Part shown: positions 58,524-64,000 of the stretch, one piece after another | How the letters are laid out: each line of letters begins with the position of its first letter | Numbering within the stretch: position 1 is the first letter of the stretch | From: Hevea brasiliensis | Taxonomy: Eukaryota > Streptophyta > Magnoliopsida > Malpighiales > Euphorbiaceae | Assembly (NCBI RefSeq): GCF_030052815.1 | Contig: NC_079503.1 | Location: forward strand, 61,422,735-61,486,734 | Length of the DNA stretch: 64,000 nucleotides | Reading direction: 5' to 3' | Translations under genes and position numbers: made by a program | The notes under the pieces: generated by a model | The model's input: only the letters and a program-made list of their open reading frames with translations | The model's database searches: none | Told to the model about the DNA's origin: nothing

Positions 58524-59087
58524 TATCAAGAATATCCTTAAGTACTTGAGAAGAACTAAGGATTTATTCTTGATTTATGGAGGTGGAGACTTGCAATTGG
58601 ATGGTTATACTGATTCTGATTTTCAATCAGATATTGATGATAGAAAGTCTACCTCTAGATATGTGTTCATTTGCAATGGAGGTGCAGTCAGTTGGAAGAG
58701 TTCCAAGCGAGCACATTGCAGATTCCACTACGTGAAGTGAGTATATTCTTTGCATCGAATCTTTGCAAAAGAAGCTATTTGGATAAAGAAGTTCGTGACA
58801 GAACTTACAGTAGTTCCTTCCATTGAGTCAGCAGTTCCACTACACTGTGACAATAATGGAGCAGTCATACAGGCTAAGGAACTAAGGTCTCACCCAAAAT
58901 CCAAACACATAGAAAGGCACTACCACATTATCAGACATATAGTTGGGCAAAGGCGATATAGCCATGCAGAAAAATAACATCAGCTGAAAAAAATTCAGCT
59001 GATCCATGCACTAAGCCTTTGTCACAAGCTCAGTTAGACTGACATCTTGAGAAGATGGGTCTAAGGTATTGTAATGAATGGCTCTAG
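58524..59087 (+). pseudogene. Copia RNase H and C-terminus, copy 2
   Basis: YTDSDFQS (first Asp) is kept. The segment that should carry STTEAEYIAAS (about 58706-58765) has several clustered small indels, so the catalytic Glu is lost and the frame stops at 58738-58740. HCDNNGAV retains the third acidic residue. It shares the QRRYSHAEK frameshift and the internal TGA with copy 1. It ends NEWL-TAG at 59085-59087. Confidence 0.84.
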
Positions 59088-59101
59088 TGCTAGTGGGAGA
59101 T

Positions 59102-61204
59102 TGTTAGTAGTATGCCCTAGAGCATATCATTTAGTATGTATCTTGTATATAATTTTATTAATAAAAGGCATTTCCACTTTTCCGTTTACATAATATATTT
59201 ATGTGTAATAGAAAAGGTCCATTGATATTTTGTTAGAAATATTATTCTTAAGTTGTTAAGAATATGAGTGACAATATTTCTAGCACGAAGTATCATAAAT
59301 AGGTTCACAATCGAGGATACTTCATAATAAGGACATGACTTATCCAGAAAAATTGTATTCATGTTTGTTCCCAAGTTATTTATATGAGATATAAATAAGA
59401 TGGAATGGCGAGTCTCATGCCATATAACAAACATGATAGGCACTTATAAATGATAAGTAGGCCGAACCAGTGACACTTATGACAAGCACATGGAGTTTAC
59501 TCTTGTCAATGTTTTGTCATAAATCATATCGAGGCATATAATCTTTAGACTGAGATAGCAGTTATCTTGTATATAGGTAGTTTGAGTTTGATATTGCTTT
59601 CATACTTGTACTGTGTATGGGTATATGGGCATGTGTTGGCTCCTACTAGTTATATATGGAGGTAGGTGTTGATCAAGATGGAATCTGTTCCTCTAAGTAA
59701 ATAGAGATAAAATCCTATGTTCATTTAATTGTTCTTGATGTTTCAAGTTCCTGGCCAGGACAGGTAGATTTATTTAGAAAAGAGTTTCTGATGAGAAAAT
59801 CTTTTTAATCAAGAACTGGAATTAAAAGAGAACATGATATTCATAGCAAATGGAGTTTGACATAAACCATGACTCCGGCTTGAGTTGGGATTTTGGAACA
59901 GAGAGATTCTAGTGCATGGTAACATATGATTATAGGTTCATTTAAGGTAAACCTTATTACTAATTGGGTGGCCATGGCATGCTATGCTAGGTGTTAACCA
60001 TGGTCTATGAGGTTCATAAAATGATTTAGAGAAATCATTTATGGTAAGAAAGAGTTCTGATGATATTAAGAGTTGATATCATGTCTCATTGCCAATTAGT
60101 GATGAGCCTAGTAAGTCACACACATACACAAGTTATCACCTAATTAAATATGATTTAATTAATTAATTAAAGAGTTTAATTGATTAATTAAATAGGTTTG
60201 GTTTGCAATTAGATTGCAAAGTCCCTAGCATGACTTGAAACCAAATCTAGATTATTGGATGTATAATATAAGTTAAATTTATATTTAAAGTGTTTAAATA
60301 TGAATTTAATTAATGAGAAATTAATTAATAGAGATTAATTAATTAATTTATATTTGATATAAATTAATTAGAAGAAGAAAATAATTATTTTGGGTTAAGA
60401 ACTCAAAATTAAGACACAGGGGCATTTTGGTCATTTTGCAGTGTGACACGTGGCACCATGAGATGGTGACACATGGCATAACACATAAGCTTGCCAAATG
60501 TTTTTTAATCATGTAAGATGATTAAAATCAAGATTACATAAAGGTTTGACACTTGGCACAATGTGATTGGGTCACTTAAACCTAGTGCTAATCAAAGGGT
60601 GACATGTGGCAAGGGTTTAATGTGTTAACCTAGCTATTTAAGTGTTGTTATGAGAAAATAAAATACAACCAGCAGCCACACTCCTTTGTCACGCCACTTT
60701 GAGGGTTTTCATCTCTTCTTCTTCATCTCTTATCAATTCAAAGAGATTAGCCATCAATCTCTTGAATTAAGAACACTAGAAATTGTTTCTAGTGTCCTGT
60801 TTACATCTTTAATCTCTTAAAAGGCAGAACTTGATTTTTTAATTAATAGAAAAAACTTTAAAAGCTATTCAAGGGCTGCCATAGGTGTTCTTGGTGTGGA
60901 CAAGCTAGAGGGACAACATCTGGTGTCCTGAAGACGAATCTCAAAGGCGCAGACACGCTGCAGTGCATCAAGAGGTTAGTGTAATCGTTCTTGATTTAAT
61001 CTAGGGTTCTAAAATTAATCTGATTAATTTTAAAATCTTAAATGGCAAATACATATCCAAAAACATATTAAAAGAGTTTTAATATGTTGTTTATCATTGA
61101 AATCAAATAGACAAAAATAAATCTTGCATGATGCATGTGACCCTAGGTGAAAAATTTTGAATTTCAATGGTATAAACTTGTTTTTTCACACTTCCGTTCC
61201 TTCA
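59102..61204 (+). repeat. Copia LTR3
   Basis: 2,103 bp, TGTTAGTAG to TTCCTTCA, followed by TCAAC and the resumed H LTR. Private small indels cluster near 59529-59561. U3 box 60420-60436, G-box CACGTG 60447-60452. Confidence 0.93.
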
Positions 61205-61209
61205 TCAAC

Positions 61210-61298
61210 ACGATACTCGTGGGAACGATACTCTACTTATCACTTTATTACTTGTTAGCGATCCGTGCACTTGCGGTGATTGTAAAATAAGCAAAACA
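61210..61298 (+). repeat. 5' LTR of H, end part
   Basis: ACGATACTCGTGGGAACGAT... to GCAAAACA, continuing H's LTR after the copia composite. It ends six bases before the primer site. This tail (CGATACTCG, GCGATCCGTGCACTTGCGG) is characteristic of Athila/Tat-type LTR ends as I know them. Confidence 0.72.
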
Positions 61299-61304
61299 AG
61301 TTTT

Positions 61305-61322
61305 TGGCACCGTTGCCAGGGA
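61305..61322 (+). other. Primer-binding site of H (tRNA-Asp type)
   Basis: TGGCACCGTTGCCAGGGA differs from the usual plant tRNA-Asp complement TGGCGCCGTTGCCGGGGA at two positions, both G-to-A. A tRNA-Asp primer fits Athila-like elements and separates H from every other element here, all of which use tRNA-Met. Confidence 0.75.
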
Positions 61323-61439
61323 CCGATGCTTGATATTGAACGATTAGTGATTTGGTTACTCTAGACATTCTTATTTCTTTTATAGTTTATTTCTTATCTA
61401 ATTTTATTTTTGCTTGTTTTTCTTGTGAGGTACATTGAG

Positions 61440-62420
61440 ATGTTTCATCAACAAGCCTTCACAAGTTTTATTCAACAACACAATGAACCATTTTATAATG
61501 CTTGGAGAAGATTCAATGAATTGGTAGAGCAATTTGCCAATCATAGCCTTTCAAATTATGAACTCACTCTCAATTTCTACAATGGTCTAGATGAAGTGAC
61601 AAGGAATCGGGTAGATTATGGAGCATGGGCTACTGGTGATCATGTTCTTCAAAGAAACCATAAGGATGTCATTCACTTGTTGAATGACATGGCAGATTTT
61701 GATTACCATTGGCATTGGGATCCTTCACTGCAGCGTTGGAATCACCAATACCCTCCAGACATCTATCAATATAATATTACACACCAACCATTCAAGCTGC
61801 TATTAGAGAATAGAATGGTACTTGAAAAAGCAATAGCTCTATTGGAAAATTTTGATAAACTAATGGTGAACAATGAGCTATCACTTTATGAAGAAGAATT
61901 AAATGAACAAAGTTGGGAGAATGAAGAAGCTTCATAGGAATTTGAACCTAAAGAAGAAGTTGAGCTTCAAGAACAAAATTCCTATGAAGATGACTTACCA
62001 ATAGAGTTTCCACAAGAGCAAGAGTTACTTGAAGAAGAAATTGAACCTAATGTTGAAGAAAACAACTCCTTTATTGTTGGTGGATCATTGAAAGAGTGTT
62101 TCCATGAAGACAAATCAGAGATAAAGGTGGTGGATGAAGAAATTGATGAAACTATCAATTTATGTTCATTAATGATGCTTACACATATACCACTAGAAGA
62201 CCCTTTTCTATCATGGACACCTCTTACATCATCACATGTCCTCCATGAGCTAAAGCAGTCTTCTTCCCAAGCAGATAACTCTAAACCATGTGTTGTTCAT
62301 GCTATGTACAATCTTATTCCAAATCTTGTCAATCTTGAGGGTACCACAAATCAAGACCCATATGTGGTGTTGCAGGACAACTACTATGGGCAAAAACCGC
62401 TTTTTGATCAGCAATTCTAA
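61440..62420 (+). pseudogene. Gag-like protein of H with one in-frame TAG
   Basis: From ATG at 61440 (MFHQQAFTSFIQQHNEPFYN) the frame runs to TAG at 61935-61937 and then stays open in the same frame to TAA at 62418-62420: about 326 codons with a single stop. The N-terminal half resembles Athila/Ty3 gag (FYNAWRRFNELVEQF, LTLNFYNGLDEVTRNRVD, HLLNDMADFDYHWHWD). The C-terminal half is very acidic (EEVELQEQNSYEDDLPIEF, QEQELLEEEIEPNVEENN). No zinc knuckle is visible. Gag would assemble particles, while reverse transcription would rely on a partner element. The TAG is a single-base break or, less likely, a readthrough site. Confidence 0.72.
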
Positions 62421-63474
62421 AAGGGTCAAGTTAAATACCTTAAATTTGTGCTTCTTGGGAGGCAACCCAAGTTTTAAATTTAATCTTTTTTTTTTCCTTT
62501 TGTTTATCATCCTCCCAAACTTGATTTAAATGTTTGTTCACTTTGCAAGTTCAAGAAACACTTGAAAGAGCAATGGAGACTAAGCATACAAATCTTCAAG
62601 GGAAGGCACGCTTCAAGGGGGAGTAATCTATATCCATTAGCTTTTCCTTGTTATTACATTTATGATGTTTCTTTTAACCTGATTATGATATCTTGACGAC
62701 ATTGAGGACAATGTCAAATTTGAGTTTGGGGGTGCATTTCATGCATTGCATTCATATATTGCATTTCATCACCTTATTATGTCTATATTATATTTGTGTG
62801 TCAAAAATCCAGAAAATTTTTACAAATTTTGAAAATTCTAGACTTGTTCAAAAAGCTTTTTACTTAGAATTATAACTAAAACCTTGATGAGCTAATGATT
62901 GGACTCTCTGAGAAAGAGGAATGAATGTAACTAGATAGGCAAAAAGGCTTCAATATATTGTTTGTGAAAAGCTAAATCACCTAAGTGAAGTTAAACTAGT
63001 TAAACCCCTTCATAGCCATTAATCTGTCACATTGAACTTGTAAAATTAGAAGAAAATTTTTTAAATACAAACAAACCTAAAAATGCCTCACCAACTCTAG
63101 AACATGTCTTTTGGACCTATCGAGGTGAAATCCTAGCATATCCTTGATGAAGAGATGATTAAGGCATTCTTTGATATAACCTCACTAAGCCTTAGCCACC
63201 CTTAATTAAAATATATATCCCTTGTAGCCAATTTGAAACCTATATCTATCCTTTAGAATTTATTGCTTACCTATATCATTTACCTAGTTCCTAGCCTAAA
63301 CACCTATCCTACCCTTTTGAGGAGGCTAAATGCATAAGTAAAAAGTATATTAAGTCCAACAAAAAAAAAATGGAGAGAGGATGTAGAACTCAAGAAAGAG
63401 TGCAAGTGTGCAATTGAACCCAGCAAAAGCAATGAGTTTGGGGGAGAGGACAAAAGGGACATAAACAAAAAGGG

Positions 63475-63506
<32 letters not shown>

Positions 63507-64000
63507 AGAAGTCCCAAGATAAGTATCATGGAAGCATGCTTGGCACTATAAAAAAAAAAATCAAAAGCCCCTTTTCTCCATACAAAATCAGTAGAATAAA
63601 CTTAGTATACTTGGCATTTTATGCATATATGCTATCCTCATATTTGCATTCCCTAAAAACCTTTTATTAGCAACCAAGTCATTATCCCTTAAGCCCCATT
63701 GCAACCCTTTTTAAAGACCTTTTGATCTTTTGAAAAGTGTATGCTACATTAGTGGAGATAGAAAATTGAGATATGCCTATGGAGTTGGAATTGAGTCACT
63801 TCATCACAATTATCCATAATAGAGGCAAATTTGGGGGAGTAAGTGTTTCTCAAGTCTATCCTAATAAAATAGGTTATTTGTGACTTATTAATGGCCTTGC
63901 ATAGAGGAATAATTAGTTGAAGCACCATAAAGGGGTTGAGGTTCCAACGGGTAACTATTGAGGTCCTTATGCCTAGAAAGTGGGAATTGGTATGAAGGTT
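62421..64000 (+). other. Non-coding 3' part of H, no pol
   Basis: Directly after gag comes the perfect hairpin CTTGGG-AGGCAA-CCCAAG (62454-62471). Then GACATT-GAGGAC-AATGTC (62698-62715) and GAGTTTGGGGGTG (62722-62734) follow. In full Athila/Tat elements I know these boxes from the region after pol, so pol appears deleted. Further TTTGGGGG runs near 63438 and 63831 could act as polypurine tracts. A (GA)n tract lies at about 63481-63507. No start of a second H LTR (TGATACACAG) is found before 64000. Minus-strand frame 62250-62510 and plus frame 62290-62529 are not convincing. Confidence 0.65.
63481..63507 (+). repeat. (GA)n microsatellite
   Basis: About 13 consecutive GA units in H's 3' non-coding part. 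Confidence 0.9.

Larger units (their letters stand above)
44164..61204 (+). mobile_element. Ty1/copia composite: three LTRs and two internal regions in tandem
   Basis: The order is LTR1 (44164-46267), interior 1, LTR2 (51633-53738), interior 2, LTR3 (59102-61204), with one pair of target duplications around the whole 17.0-kb unit and none around the middle LTR. The period is 7,469-7,471 bp throughout. Interiors and LTRs are nearly identical and share the same inactivating changes, but differ at scattered sites. This is the structure expected from unequal recombination between the LTRs of one inserted copy. Confidence 0.93.
42789..64000 (+). mobile_element. Element H: Athila-like, non-autonomous, gag-type ORF only; runs off the right edge
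   Basis: Its 5' LTR (42789-44163 plus 61210-61298, about 1.46 kb once the copia composite is removed) is followed by a tRNA-Asp primer site, a gag-like ORF (61440-62420) and a long non-coding 3' part. The primer site, the GGGAGGCAACCC hairpin and the TTGAGGACAATGTC box are familiar from plant Athila/Tat elements. No protease, RT or integrase is present up to 64000. The 3' LTR is outside the window, so neither target duplication nor LTR age can be read. Confidence 0.75.

Noticed and set aside
62250..62529. Overlapping frames on both strands near the end of H's gag
   Set aside because: The gag frame continuing in phase from 61440 explains the region. The others lack any domain.

Overview
The window is plant repeat DNA, almost certainly pericentromeric or other gene-poor heterochromatin of a flowering plant, probably a eudicot. 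The reasons are chromovirus-type Ty3/gypsy elements with a Tekay-like integrase tail, Ty1/copia elements primed by initiator tRNA-Met, an Athila-like element primed by tRNA-Asp, high A+T content, and no ordinary host gene. I cannot name the species. Essentially every base can be assigned to an LTR retrotransposon or a remnant of one. All coding regions are broken.

The layout is one set of nested insertions. The oldest visible layer is a minus-strand Tekay-like element, here called E. Its 3' LTR fragment lies at 5342-7859, integrase at 7923-9458, RNase H and RT at 24304-25074, RT start and protease at 28908-29760, gag at 29880-31021, and a 5' LTR fragment at 31210-31920. Into E went: (i) a minus-strand relative, X (1-5341, running off the left edge), inside E's 3' LTR; (ii) element D (plus strand, 9459-24303) inside the RNase H/integrase region; (iii) a solo LTR, A2 (25075-28907), inside RT; (iv) element F (minus, 31921-41277, two LTRs and a perfect TTAAT target duplication) inside the 5' LTR; and (v) LTR fragment G (plus, 41286-42788), which begins 3 bp beyond F's target duplication.

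D is itself a host. It contains solo LTR B (12572-22833, plus), which contains solo LTR A (12995-20082, minus), which contains solo LTR C (16379-19498, minus, same family as B). All three have perfect 5-bp target duplications (AATAC, TTGGC, TTAAC). On the right, G is interrupted by H (42789 to beyond 64000), an Athila-like non-autonomous element with a gag-type ORF and no pol. H's 5' LTR is in turn interrupted by a Ty1/copia composite (44164-61204, TCAAC target duplication). This has three LTRs and two internal regions in tandem, LTR-int-LTR-int-LTR, with a period of about 7.47 kb.

Nothing here looks able to move by itself. The two copia internal regions share the same defects: no protease, a frameshift in gag, a frameshift in RT, and YVDD changed to YVND. 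Beyond the genes, several non-coding structures recur across LTR families: a 17-nt box matching GGGCATTTTGGTCATTT in Ty3 and Ty1 LTRs alike, a paired hairpin with compensatory stem changes, a module of about 190-214 bp repeated 3-5 times inside each Ty3 LTR, and a hairpin just before the polypurine tract.
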